NCBI GenBank assembly: GCA_016218715.1
Contig: JACRDG010000101.1
Coordinates: 19,059 to 83,058 of the forward strand
Origin: Desulfomonile tiedjei
Lineage (GTDB): Bacteria > Desulfobacterota > Desulfomonilia > Desulfomonilales > Desulfomonilaceae
DNA: 64,000 nt
Direction of reading: 5' to 3'
The notes beneath the pieces were generated by a model. That model had not been told where the DNA came from and did not search any database. It saw nothing but the letters and a program-made list of their open reading frames with translations. Made by a program: the position numbers and the translations under genes. Positions within the stretch are counted from its first letter, which is position 1. Each line of letters opens with the position of its first letter. Shown one piece after another: positions 8,542 to 17,504 of the stretch.

Positions 8542-9519
8542 ATGTCTTTAGCTAAGATTTTCGAGAAGTATCCTAATCGGCGTTACATCATGTTCGGTGG
8601 AAAAGGAGGCCTGGGTAAGACCACCTTTTCGGCCGCCACATCCTATTACCTCGCCAAGACCGGCAAGAAGGTTCTCGTCTTCTCGGTGGATCCTCAAGCC
8701 TCTCTGACGGACATTTTCCAGAAAGACATCTTCGGAAAAGGCCCGACCGAGATCATCCCCAACCTGTACGCCCAGGAAATCGACGCGGACCAGAGGGTGA
8801 AGAAATACCAGGGAGAGATCCGACAGAAGATCCTGGACATGTACGGCATGGATAAGATTCCCGAGGAGATCGAGAGCTACATCCAGGCCGCAGCAGCAGA
8901 GCCCGCAATGGAAGAGAGCGCGATCTTTGACGAGGTTGTCGACATCGTGGTCAAAGGCGGGTACGACTACTACGTATATGACCTGGTGCCGCTGGGACAT
9001 GCCCTGTACTACCTCAGCATGGCGTCGGTCTACGACGCGTGGATAGACAAGATCACCAACCTCAGAGAACAGATGCGCGAATTCGATCAGGCCGCCGCGG
9101 TGATACGCCGAGAGAAGGAACTGGACGAAGATGCGATCCTCAACGAGCTGCTCTTCATAAAAGAGCGGATCAATAAGTCGTCGAGCATTCTCACCGACAA
9201 GGAAAAGACCGCGTTCTTCTTTGTGCTCACCGCGGAAGAGATGGTTATCAAGGACACCCAGAAGGCGGCGGAACTCTTCGCAAAATTCGATGTGCCTCTC
9301 AGTGGTTACATCATGAATCGGGTCCTCCCCAGTGAATTGAAGGACCAAAACATCCCGGATTATCTCAAGAACCGGTTTGAAATGCAGGAGCATTACCTGA
9401 AAATCATAGACGACGAGTTCAAAGAACAAATCTTGGCCCGGGTGCCGGAGATGGAACGGGATGTCACCGGACTGGCCATGATCGATAAACTGGCGAGAAA
9501 AATGTTCGGGGAATTCTAA
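8542..9519 (+). CDS. ArsA/Get3-like P-loop ATPase, first of a tandem pair
   Basis: 325 residues. The deviant Walker A (P-loop) is GGKGGLGKTTFSA, placing it in the SIMIBI class with ArsA, Get3 and MinD. FSVDPQASLTDIF matches the ArsA switch I region (D-P-A-H/A-S-L). The switch II region reads YDLVPLGHALYYL where family members have DTAPTGHTLR, so the conserved aspartate-threonine pair is altered. There is no arsenite-binding Cys triad and no arsB or arsR nearby, so arsenic resistance is unlikely. The protein probably acts as an ATP-driven targeting or assembly factor, with the next gene as a dimer partner. Confidence 0.82.
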   Translation: MSLAKIFEKYPNRRYIMFGGKGGLGKTTFSAATSYYLAKTGKKVLVFSVDPQASLTDIFQKDIFGKGPTEIIPNLYAQEIDADQRVKKYQGEIRQKILDMYGMDKIPEEIESYIQAAAAEPAMEESAIFDEVVDIVVKGGYDYYVYDLVPLGHALYYLSMASVYDAWIDKITNLREQMREFDQAAAVIRREKELDEDAILNELLFIKERINKSSSILTDKEKTAFFFVLTAEEMVIKDTQKAAELFAKFDVPLSGYIMNRVLPSELKDQNIPDYLKNRFEMQEHYLKIIDDEFKEQILARVPEMERDVTGLAMIDKLARKMFGEF

Positions 9520-9543
9520 GAAGCGGAGATCAGGGGGTTTGCC

Positions 9544-10533
9544 GTGAACGAGATTAGCATCAGCATGAGTCGGTATATGAGGGACAATCCTCGGCTGAAA
9601 TATATATTCTTCGGTGGAAAAGGCGGAGTGGGAAAGACGGTTATGGCTGGAGCCGCGGCCTTGTGGTCCGCGAAGCAGGGAAGAAAGACCTTGCTCGCGT
9701 CCACCAACCCGGTTCACAGTCTCTCGAACCTGTTCGAACAGAACGTCTTCGGCAGGCCGGTCATGGTGTGCGACGAGGCAAATTGCTATGCGTTCGAGAT
9801 CGACACCCGCGACACCATCGAGCGGTCGAAGCAGGAGATCCGGGAAAAGATCAACTGGTTCCTCAGGTTTGCCGATATCACGACCAAGGCCGAGGACTTC
9901 ATCGAATCGGCCACCATGAATCCCGCATTCGAAGAATCGGCCATGTTCGAGAATATGATGGACCTGATGTTCAAGGACGAGTACGACTTTTACGTCTTTG
10001 ACACGGCCCCCACCGCGAACGCAAGGCGGCTGCTCGGCATGTCCAAGGTCTACGGACTCTGGGTGGAAAAGATGCTCAAGAGCCGGGAGGAGGCGAAATC
10101 CTTGAGAGAGATGCTCTCCTTCTCCAAGAAGGAAGAACAGGACCCGCTCCTTGATTACCTCATCAGCTTCAAGGAACGCATGAGCCACGCCAAGGATCTC
10201 CTGACCGACAAAGCCTTGACTGCTTTCTTCTTCGTGACCTTGCCCGAGAGTCTCCCCATCGCGGTGATCACGCGGTTCATCAACTGGTTCTACGAGTTCG
10301 GCATTCCCGTGGGCGGCGTGGTGGTGAACGGGCTCATTGATAAGTCCCAGGTAACCGCAGACTCCGCTGAGTTCGTACGCAACCGCGTTCTCATGCAGGA
10401 AGAGCACATGGAGCTGATCTGGAAGACCTTCGGTGACAGGGTGCGTGCGGTGCTGCCGCTCTTCGAGACGGAAGTCAAGGGCGCTCATATGCTGAACCGT
10501 CTGGTCGAGAAGCTCATGGCGGACGGGAAATAG
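9544..10533 (+). CDS. ArsA/Get3-like P-loop ATPase, second of a tandem pair
   Basis: 329 residues, starting at a GTG 24 bp after the previous stop. The P-loop is GGKGGVGKTVMAG; switch I is STNPVHSLSNLFEQ, with Asn where most have Asp; switch II reads FDTAPTANARRLL, without the GHT of classical members. It aligns along its whole length with the preceding gene (INNxV/NGL block, EEHxxLI near the C-terminus), so the two arose by duplication. Their complementary switch changes suggest a heterodimer with unequal nucleotide sites. The role is unknown. Confidence 0.82.
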   Translation: MNEISISMSRYMRDNPRLKYIFFGGKGGVGKTVMAGAAALWSAKQGRKTLLASTNPVHSLSNLFEQNVFGRPVMVCDEANCYAFEIDTRDTIERSKQEIREKINWFLRFADITTKAEDFIESATMNPAFEESAMFENMMDLMFKDEYDFYVFDTAPTANARRLLGMSKVYGLWVEKMLKSREEAKSLREMLSFSKKEEQDPLLDYLISFKERMSHAKDLLTDKALTAFFFVTLPESLPIAVITRFINWFYEFGIPVGGVVVNGLIDKSQVTADSAEFVRNRVLMQEEHMELIWKTFGDRVRAVLPLFETEVKGAHMLNRLVEKLMADGK

Positions 10534-10676
10534 CACTACTCCCAGGGTTGTTGATAGCGGTTGCCACGATAGAGGGCCGATAGGGGCATGGCTCAGAGAA
10601 GATAGCAGGGCTGGCACCTCTGACAGCTATTCCGAAGTGCTCGGGATTCTGCAGTAGATGGCTTACACCGGACTGG

Positions 10677-10738
10677 CATTGTGGGGCGGACATCCTGCCC
10701 GTCACTTCTTTGGAAACGGAAAAGATGCCTCTCCCACC
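10677..10738 (+). repeat. Dispersed repeat family A, degenerate copy 3
   Basis: GTGGGGCGGACATCCTGCCC followed by AGATGCCTCTCCCACC keeps the two-arm layout of family A with several changes. It lies between convergent genes. Confidence 0.55.
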
Positions 10739-10778
10739 ATGCGGCCCAATATGCGACCGCATTTCAGTATCAGAGTAT

Positions 10779-11195
10779 TTAATTTCCGTAATTGTTTGTG
10801 TGTTGCTTCCGCAGCCTACCGGCCTCGCCTTCGATGAATTCGTCGATCATCGACTCCAGGCGGCTGAGGTCCCAGCCGGTGTGCGTCCTCTGCCCCTCCA
10901 CAATAAAAACAGGCATGGGGAGGCACCAGTGCCTGATCCGCTTCCACATGCCGAGAGGGGACGCGGCGTCTATGATTCGTATGCGAAGCCGATGCTTGTA
11001 CAAGCTCTTCGCCTGCTCGGCCCACGAGACGATCCTCTCCAGGTCGACCTTGCAATCGGGTGGAAATTCGTCCGCACACAACTCCCGATATTTATGGTTT
11101 AATCCCAGGTCCTCAAACAAAGGAGTGCATCTCGGGCAATTGTACCCCATGGCCGTGATCATGGGTATTATTATCTCTACCAGCACCGGTTTCAT
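10779..11195 (-). CDS. Hypothetical protein with a CPRC motif, 138 aa
   Basis: Starts MKPVLVEIIIPMITAMGYNC, with Cys in a C-P-R-C pair at residues 20-23, two more single cysteines (LCADEF, PPDCKVD) and a later WCLPMPVFIVEG. The pattern of an early CxxC followed by an amphipathic middle and a beta-strand with a proline suggests a thioredoxin-like or metal-binding fold, but this is only a resemblance. The ATG at 11195 has GGGAG upstream; the longer frame to 11288 lacks a site. It is divergent to the Cys-containing protein at 11366. No family recognised. Confidence 0.6.
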   Translation of the reverse strand: MKPVLVEIIIPMITAMGYNCPRCTPLFEDLGLNHKYRELCADEFPPDCKVDLERIVSWAEQAKSLYKHRLRIRIIDAASPLGMWKRIRHWCLPMPVFIVEGQRTHTGWDLSRLESMIDEFIEGEAGRLRKQHTNNYGN

Positions 11196-11365
11196 GGTGA
11201 CGCTCCCGGACAAATCGAAAGGATGTGCTCCTATACTAGGACGTTGAACGCGGAATGGCAACGCTTGACGACGGAAGGTCACAACCATACATTCGTTGAG
11301 CCCAGCGAGGAAGCGCGCTCAATGAAAGGCGGAGGCGGCCACGCCGAGAGGAGCCTGCAATCCCT

Positions 11366-11695
11366 ATGACCAAGGAACACATCCATGAATTGCACCAATC
11401 CGTGCAGTCCATAGCCGGTGAATACACGTGGGAAAGTGAAGTGACCCTGGAAATGCAGGGAAGGCCGGTGCTCTGCGTGCTGGGGAACGCTTGGACCGAC
11501 TCCTCGTGTTGCGGAACGACCGGTTGTCGTTTCGCGTATGTGCCGGGTTTCGTTGTCACGCTTTGTGTCAGGCAGAACGAGCTAGGCCAGTGGATCTCGG
11601 AAGTGGAACCGATCCGTGACGAGCAGACCCGGCTCAGTATCAGGCGCTGGCTCGAGGAGACCGAGATGGTCCAACAGGTTCAGTTCGCCTGGTAA
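11366..11695 (+). CDS. Hypothetical Cys-containing protein, 109 aa
   Basis: Starts MTKEHIHELHQSVQSIAG with GAGGAG upstream. The core reads SSCCGTTGCRFAYVPGF, a compact C-C-x4-C cluster inside predicted beta strands (VVTLCVRQNELGQWISEVEPI), which may hold a metal or an iron-sulfur cluster. No signal peptide. It is divergently transcribed from the CPRC-containing protein at 10779-11195, with about 170 bp between the start codons. I do not recognise the family. Confidence 0.62.
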   Translation: MTKEHIHELHQSVQSIAGEYTWESEVTLEMQGRPVLCVLGNAWTDSSCCGTTGCRFAYVPGFVVTLCVRQNELGQWISEVEPIRDEQTRLSIRRWLEETEMVQQVQFAW

Positions 11696-11965
11696 TACTA
11701 TCGTGCCGAGACGGACCTTTTCAGCGATTGCCGAGCCCTCTGTTCTCTCCCCAAGTACTGCGTTTCTCAAATACGGTTCTCGCCTGGGCCTCTGGTCTTG
11801 GCTGTTCAGGGGGGCCTGAATCTTGCCGCTCACTCTCCTCCATCGGCATCATACCGCCGGCCGAATCCAGGCTGCCAGCAGTGGCATCCGGCATTACGAG
11901 CAGGTGAAGGAGAGGACGAATACGCAACCGTGTTCATGAACTGGAGCACCAAGCTGCTTTGCGTA
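11696..11965 (+). repeat. Intergenic region with dispersed repeat family A, copy 4
   Basis: The repeat itself is about 11758-11840: TTGGCTGTTCAGGGGGGCC then TGAATCTTGCCGCTCACTC, an eroded core. The rest of the gap holds no gene. CATCGGCATCATACCGCC with GGCCGAATCCAGGC resembles the sequence following copy 2, so the homology may extend beyond the core. Confidence 0.6.
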
Positions 11966-12730
11966 TCATTTTCGCAGAATCCATACATACGTCGGGCACA
12001 GGAAATATGCCAGGCGAGCAACAGCCAAGGCGAGCCCTTGCTTCAACGACCCCGGAGTCAGGAGTTCCGTCGCGTGATATTTGACCGGCTCGCTCATGAT
12101 TTTGAGGGTGTAGTCGTGGCACTCGAATCCAGCCGCCAGTTCTCGAAGTTTGCCCAGAGTGAGCATGGTTTCGTAATAGTGGTCGCCCTTGCCGAAAAGC
12201 CGGAAATAGATGTGCGCAATCGGTTTTGGGACCACAGAGAGCAAGGGGAGCCCGTAATGCGGTTCGATCAATGAGAGACGATTTTGGGCCGCGAAATAGC
12301 AAATGCCCCCTTTCTTGAGAACCCTGCCGATCTCGGCCATCAGCTTCTTGAAATCCGGGACGTGTTCGTAGATGTGCGTGCAGGTTACGACGTCAAAGGA
12401 CTCTGCGGGCAATCCGGTATCCATCGCGTCTCTGACCAGGAACTGGAGTTTGTCCGTCGAGAAGTTGGCCGCGGCGTGTCTCACCGCAGGCGCGTCTATG
12501 TCCACACCTACCGTTCGTTGAAACTGTCTGCTGTAGAGCCTGGTCATGAGACCAGCCGAACAGCCCAGGTCGAGAAGCGTCAATGCTTCGAGTGAACCGG
12601 GGCCTCCGCAGAAGTCCTCCAGAACCGACAGAGCCTTCCTTGCCTTCTGGGCCTGGCGCTCTTCGTCGTACTGATATTCCGAGAAATGTTCAGAGTACCC
12701 ATACTGATAGACGAGTTCCGCGATTTCCAT
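11966..12730 (-). CDS. Class I SAM-dependent methyltransferase
   Basis: 254 residues. Motif I is LLDLGCSAGLMTRLY and the acidic end of strand 2 is VGVDID. Later come FDVVTCTHIYEHVPD and IGRVLKKGGICYFAAQNR, the Methyltransf_11 pattern. The substrate is not determined; the C-terminal part (FRLFGKGDHYYETMLTL, HATELLTPGSL) resembles methyltransferases found with surface-polysaccharide genes, but none adjoin. The start ATG at 12730 gives the usual short N-terminal lead; no strong ribosome site is seen. The longer frame to 12919 lacks similarity. Confidence 0.85.
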   Translation of the reverse strand: MEIAELVYQYGYSEHFSEYQYDEERQAQKARKALSVLEDFCGGPGSLEALTLLDLGCSAGLMTRLYSRQFQRTVGVDIDAPAVRHAAANFSTDKLQFLVRDAMDTGLPAESFDVVTCTHIYEHVPDFKKLMAEIGRVLKKGGICYFAAQNRLSLIEPHYGLPLLSVVPKPIAHIYFRLFGKGDHYYETMLTLGKLRELAAGFECHDYTLKIMSEPVKYHATELLTPGSLKQGLALAVARLAYFLCPTYVWILRK

Positions 12731-13384
12731 GTTCTTTGACCCCGGACTACGCCGCGGTGCCGCGTCTTGCCGGGCACGGAACCGCTGACTGGTGTTTCGG
12801 GGACCGCCGCGCGATCTTGAGAACGCGTCCACGAGACGCGGATGCTGCCTCAAGTCGGGGAGATCTCCGGTTTTTTTATTCGTTAGAAGGGTTTTCAGCC
12901 AGTGCGGGCCGTACCACATCGTCCCCCCCCGGTCAAGTTTTTTTTCACCGAGGATTGTATAAGCGCGTCACATACGCACGGACAGCCTGTTCAGGGCATG
13001 AGAGGCGACGGGAACACCGCCCCTGCACTTCACATCGCTTGGATGATAATAAAGACACCTATGGTGAGCCAAAGTTGCAAGGGTCGTATTCGAGACTGCA
13101 AACAACGCCTGTCCCGCAATCCGGATCCGATTCGGTGGCGGTGTGAAACCCTGACGATTGACTCAGTGGATGAGGGTGAAGTATGCTGACAGACGGGGCG
13201 GCAAGCCCCCTGATGGGGAGACACTAGTGTCACGGCCCCTCCTGAGAGCATTACAGAGGATTTTCGATCCCTCTCTTGGACCTGCCGGAACATCATAAGA
13301 CCGGGGGGGGCGAGGCTGACAAGGGGGGAGGGCGCTTCGTAATGGAGAATAGCGGTCTCGTGGTAATCTTTCCGGAGGTCGGAG
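12731..13384. other. Intergenic region with inverted G/C-tract pair, no gene seen
   Basis: About 650 bp between divergent genes. It contains an 8-C tract followed by GGTC (12921-12934) and the reverse complement, GACC followed by 8 G (13299-13312), about 365 bp apart, forming an inverted pair. No ORF with a ribosome site was found. CGGAGGTCGGAG at 13373-13384 is the ribosome site of the next gene. Confidence 0.5.
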
Positions 13385-16081
13385 ATGCGTGACAACAAGC
13401 TGCCTACCCTTGGGAAGCTGCATGAGGAGCCTGCGGCCCCGAGGCTTCGCGACGGGAGAGGTACCGCGACAGAAAGCATCGAGCTGAGCAGCTTGTTCAC
13501 CAGAGACGTCACGTCGTCTGGGAGCTTTGATCTCAGGGGCGTCGAAGCAACATCCTTTGGGAGACTTATTCAGTCGCTTCCGGTCCCTTCCGTGGTGGTA
13601 AATCAATCAAACATTATCGTCATGATAAATCGGGCCTGGGGGAGAACCAACGCGAGGTACCAGGGGATGCAGGGCACGCTCTTCTCGTCGCTCTTCCCCC
13701 ATCCTGCCGATGCTGCTACCGCTGAGACGTTGTTGGCCAAGGTCCTGTCGGGCAGGAAACCGCTGGTGTGGGAAGCCCTCCTGGGATTCGAGGGGACCAG
13801 AATATGGGGTCGGGCACACTTTCGCCCTATCCGAGTCCATGAGGAAAGACTGGCACTCGTTCTTATAGAAGATCTAACGCTCCAGAAAAAACAGCTGCTC
13901 CTGAATAAGAAACACGAGGAAGAGCTGCACAAGGCCCATGATGAGCTTGAGAAACGTGTGGAAGAACGCACGGTCGAACTGCTGAAAGCGAATCAGAAAC
14001 TTAGGCGGGAGATAGCTCAACGATGCCGCGCTGAGAGTTCGCTTCAAGAAAGCAAAGACACGATCGAAGCGCTACTCAACGCGACGACAGATTTGGTGTT
14101 CCTCGTGGACACGAACGGAACTCTCCTGGCCTTGAATCAACCCTGTGCCGAAAGTTTCGGCAAGCCGCGAGAGGAACTGCTCGGCAAACAGGTGAGCGAC
14201 CTGTTGCCTTCATATGCGGTACCAAAGACAAAACGGCTGCTCCAGGAGGTGATCCGCGCCGGGAAGGCAGTCCGATTCGAGGAGAGGATCGAAAAGAGGA
14301 TCTGGCATCACAGTTGCTATCCTGTTCCGGATGCGGACGGAACCATCGTGAGCATCGCCGTATTCTCCCGTGACGTGACTCGACGCAAGCTCGCCGAGCA
14401 GAGGCTGAAGTTGGCCGGAAAAATATTGGTGACCACCAACGAGGCCATAGTCGTAACCGACGTTCACGGTAACATTACAGAGATCAACGACGCTTTCTGC
14501 AAAATAACCGGGTACTCAAGGGAGGAAGTTATAGGGAAGAACCCGAGGATCATGCAGTCTGGACGCCACCCTCGCGAATTCTTTGACCAAATGTGGAAGG
14601 TGATCCTGGAAACGGGACAGTGGCACGGGGAAATCTGGGATCGACGGAAAAATGGTGAGATCTATCCCAAACTTTTGTCCATAAGCGCAGTCCGCAGTAA
14701 GCAGAACCGGGTTACGCACTATGTCGGCATCTTTTCTGACATTACGAAAATCAAGCAGACCGAGCAGCGCCTGCAGTATCTGGCTCAATACGACCCTCTC
14801 ACTCGCCTGCCAAACCGGCTCCTTTTCCGGGATCGATTACAGCAAGCCCTCCTTGAGGCCAATCGCAATAAGAGCATGGTCGCGCTCATGCTTCTCGACC
14901 TGGATCGCTTCAAGGATATCAACGACACCTTGGGGCACAAAGCTGGGGATGATGTGCTCTTTGGCGTTGCTAAACGGCTTACGCATTGTATGCGAAAGAG
15001 CGACACGGTGGCGCGCCTCGGGGGAGATGAGTTCACACTTATCTTGCCGGATGTCTCGGATACGATGGCGCTCGCTGCTATTGCGCGAAAAGTGATTCAA
15101 TCCGTGGCCGAACCCTTTCATCTGCCGGGCCGCGAAGTATTCTTGACTGCAAGCGTGGGGATATCCATATTCCCGGTAGATGGTCTCGAGGCAGACCGTC
15201 TGCTCCAAAACGCTGACATGGCTCTCTATCATGGCAAGGAATTGGGTAGGAACACCTTTCAGTTTTTCTCGGAGCAAATGAACGAGCAGGTCCTCGCTCG
15301 ATCCGCATTGGAACAGGATTTGCGCAAGGCTGTGGAGCGCGAGGAATTCGAGGTCTATTACCAGCCCAAACTCGCGGTGCGGACGGGAGAGCTAACCGGT
15401 GTTGAAGCCCTGATTCGGTGGCAGCACCCCACTCGCGGTCTGGTGAGGCCGGACGAATTCGTAGCACTTGCGGAAGATACCGGGCTCATCGTACCCATCG
15501 GCGAGTGGATGCTTCGCACGGCCTGTCGGCAAAACAAGACGTGGCAAGACATGGGGCTTCCTCCCATCAGGGTGGCGGTCAATGTTTCAGCCCGCCAGTT
15601 GCAGCGCGAGGATCTGGCCGCCACTGTCATGAAGATCCTGAACGAGACCGGGCTCGATCCGACGTACCTCGAATTGGAACTGACCGAAAGCTTGGCCATG
15701 AAGGACGCTGATGCGACTGTCAGAGTCTTTACCGCTCTGAAAACAGCGGGGATACACGTTACGATCGATGATTTTGGCACAGGGCACTCTTCCTTGGCCT
15801 ACCTGAAACGACTGCCAATTGACAAACTGAAGATCGACAAGTCGTTCATACGGGATATTACCCCCGATACGGACGATGAAGCCATCGTCAAGGCAATTAT
15901 TGCCGTGGCACACAGCCTGAAACTGAACGTAATTGCCGAAGGAGTAGAGACCAAAGAACAGCTGGAGTTCTTGCAGTTGCACGATTGCAACGAGTGGCAG
16001 GGCTACTTTTTCAGCGGCCCTCAACCTGTTGATGCGCTTACTGAGTTGTTGCGGCAGGTCCGGACACCGCAGCCAGGATAG
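13385..16081 (+). CDS. PAS-PAS-PAS-GGDEF-EAL cyclic-di-GMP turnover protein
   Basis: 898 residues, no membrane segment. Order: a variable N-terminus, PAS (about 60-150), a long coiled coil (about 165-225; KAHDELEKRVEERTVELL), PAS (about 225-335), PAS with the IVVTDVHGNITEIN and GYSREEVIGKNPR signatures (about 345-460), GGDEF (about 470-630) with RLGGDEF intact, and EAL (about 640-890) with GVEALIRWQHP, LELTESL, DDFGTGHSSL and IAEGVET. Both catalytic motifs look complete, so synthesis and hydrolysis of c-di-GMP are both possible. It is likely a soluble sensor. A PilZ-bearing kinase lies about 3.4 kb away. Confidence 0.95.
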   Translation: MRDNKLPTLGKLHEEPAAPRLRDGRGTATESIELSSLFTRDVTSSGSFDLRGVEATSFGRLIQSLPVPSVVVNQSNIIVMINRAWGRTNARYQGMQGTLFSSLFPHPADAATAETLLAKVLSGRKPLVWEALLGFEGTRIWGRAHFRPIRVHEERLALVLIEDLTLQKKQLLLNKKHEEELHKAHDELEKRVEERTVELLKANQKLRREIAQRCRAESSLQESKDTIEALLNATTDLVFLVDTNGTLLALNQPCAESFGKPREELLGKQVSDLLPSYAVPKTKRLLQEVIRAGKAVRFEERIEKRIWHHSCYPVPDADGTIVSIAVFSRDVTRRKLAEQRLKLAGKILVTTNEAIVVTDVHGNITEINDAFCKITGYSREEVIGKNPRIMQSGRHPREFFDQMWKVILETGQWHGEIWDRRKNGEIYPKLLSISAVRSKQNRVTHYVGIFSDITKIKQTEQRLQYLAQYDPLTRLPNRLLFRDRLQQALLEANRNKSMVALMLLDLDRFKDINDTLGHKAGDDVLFGVAKRLTHCMRKSDTVARLGGDEFTLILPDVSDTMALAAIARKVIQSVAEPFHLPGREVFLTASVGISIFPVDGLEADRLLQNADMALYHGKELGRNTFQFFSEQMNEQVLARSALEQDLRKAVEREEFEVYYQPKLAVRTGELTGVEALIRWQHPTRGLVRPDEFVALAEDTGLIVPIGEWMLRTACRQNKTWQDMGLPPIRVAVNVSARQLQREDLAATVMKILNETGLDPTYLELELTESLAMKDADATVRVFTALKTAGIHVTIDDFGTGHSSLAYLKRLPIDKLKIDKSFIRDITPDTDDEAIVKAIIAVAHSLKLNVIAEGVETKEQLEFLQLHDCNEWQGYFFSGPQPVDALTELLRQVRTPQPG

Positions 16082-16263
16082 CATCAGGGTATAAGGGCGC
16101 CTGCGATAAGCGTGGCCCGCGGATAAGGTCAGGAAACCGGGCGGAACCTCGGCACGCCCCGAGCCCGATGGCAAACTGCAGTCGCGGTCCTCCGGCGGCC
16201 GTCATATCGGATATTCTTTTTGGCAACGGCCATATTCCAGCCGTACGGTACCTCCGCCGGCCG

Positions 16264-16857
16264 TCAGCCTGCCGGGCGACCCGGTGCAGCACCTGCACCC
16301 GGCGCTGCAGCCGGCGCGCCACCAGAACCGAATCTGGCGACAAAGCCTCGTGTCTGCAGACCGGTGGTCGATGGCGTCCCCGCGATCTGAGCGAGATACG
16401 TCTCGCCGAGTTGGTCAATATGAGCGCTGACGTTGTCAAAGTAGTTAAAATGGACCTGTTCTTCATCGATGATCTGTTCAAACAATTTCACACTGGTACT
16501 GTCCGCGTTTTCTCTGCATACCAACAAGAACTCGTTGTACGTGTCGATGGTGAAATCCTCGAGGTTGGCGTCGAAGGAGAACACGACCCGGACCAACTGG
16601 CCTTTTTCAGCCGTTCCCGCTGGCTCTGCCACTGGTTCCCCACCTAATTCCGCGATCCGTTCGGCAAACATCTCGGCGTGGCGCATCTCATCGATCGCTA
16701 TGAGTTTGACCTTCGCTGCCATATCGCCGTAATCCATATTGTCCAAATTGTAGTGCTGGTTCATGTACTGGGCGATGGCGTGCAGCTCCATGGCGCGCGC
16801 CTTGTTCAATACTTCAATGACGTTTGCCCTCCTTTGTTCCCTGGATTCCTGGGACAT
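16264..16857 (-). CDS. Ferritin-like/bacterioferritin-type di-iron protein
   Basis: 197 residues. A four-helix bundle is expected, with helix motifs AMELHAIAQYMNQHY, IAIDEMRHAEMFAERI (the E-x2-H motif) and IIDEEQVHFNYFDN (a second E-x2-H), giving the di-iron ligands of ferritin-like proteins. It resembles the short bacterioferritins of anaerobes. The C-terminal tail of about 40 residues, rich in Gly, Ala and Pro (GGAPAAAPGAGAAPGRPAG), is unusual and probably disordered. The start at 16857 has GAGGAGGTG upstream. A role in iron storage or peroxide protection is inferred. Confidence 0.85.
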   Translation of the reverse strand: MSQESREQRRANVIEVLNKARAMELHAIAQYMNQHYNLDNMDYGDMAAKVKLIAIDEMRHAEMFAERIAELGGEPVAEPAGTAEKGQLVRVVFSFDANLEDFTIDTYNEFLLVCRENADSTSVKLFEQIIDEEQVHFNYFDNVSAHIDQLGETYLAQIAGTPSTTGLQTRGFVARFGSGGAPAAAPGAGAAPGRPAG

Positions 16858-17504
16858 GGTGCACCTCCTCGTTCCTTTTACATCCGTAAGAGACAACAAA
16901 GGTCGGCGGCAGGCAATCCCGGGAGCCAGTGGCCCCGTCGGCTGCAGTGCCGCTCTGTCAAGTTCGCTGAATCCGCTCGTTCATGCCGGCCAAGGGCCGC
17001 AGGACTCTGCCTTCCCTCAATGGTCGAGCATACCCTGCGACAGGACCTCCAGTCAACCGCGTCTTCTCGGTTGCTCCTCGCGCGGTCTTTTCGGCCGCAG
17101 ACTACCATGGGGTTCTGTGCGCCCCCGATGAGGATCGCCGCTCGCCGCCTCTCGAGGCGGCTCTGTTCCCGAGACCGGTGAATTGCCTTAATACACCTAT
17201 TCGCAAATACAGTGTCTCCCTTGGGGTCCCTGCGCTTGGCTGTTGAGTGGGGCCGGCATCTTGCCGGTCAATGGAGAAATGACAGGCGGGACGCCTGTCC
17301 CACCAATACAGCCAGAGAGGCCGCGGTGGTTGACACAAACCGCGCCCACAGGAATCCGCGACCGCATGTATGAAATGGCGCTCCTAGCCAAAGCCGTTCT
17401 CCTGCACCCGAAATCGTTCGAGGGCCACCGGTTGACCCTTGACTTGCCGCGCGGGCGACCAATGCGTACCAATAGAGAAATCGACGCGAGGAGGGGAACG
17501 CGCC
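16858..17504. other. Intergenic region with a family A repeat, no gene seen
   Basis: About 650 bp between divergent genes. The first 330 bp show no gene or clear promoter. The second half is the repeat copy at 17199-17336, followed by about 160 bp leading to the DUF1259 gene. Confidence 0.5.
17199..17336 (+). repeat. Dispersed repeat family A, copy 5 (full length)
   Basis: The most complete copy. Blocks in order: TTCGCAAATACAGTGTCTCC, GGGGTCCCTGC, TTGGCTGTTGAGTGGGGCC, GGCATCTTGCCGGTC, AATGACAGGCGGGACGCC, TGTCCCACCAATACAGCC, GCCGCGGTGGTTGAC. The two palindromic arms (CCGGCAT/ATGCCGG-type and GGCGGGACGCCTGTCC) can fold into two hairpins. It matches 607-740 and 22541-22647 over most of its length. 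Confidence 0.85.

Noticed and set aside
8542..10533. Arsenite efflux ATPase genes
   Set aside because: No arsB, arsR or arsD nearby and no Cys triad for arsenite binding.
8548..10617. A 689-codon open frame on the minus strand across the ArsA-like genes
   Set aside because: It is a shadow of two well-supported ATPase genes; no motif, no ribosome site.
17102..17472. Open frames encoding 'GGTGVPPV' and 'TGKMPAPL' type peptides
   Set aside because: These come from the dispersed repeat family A and are found at several other loci; not genes.
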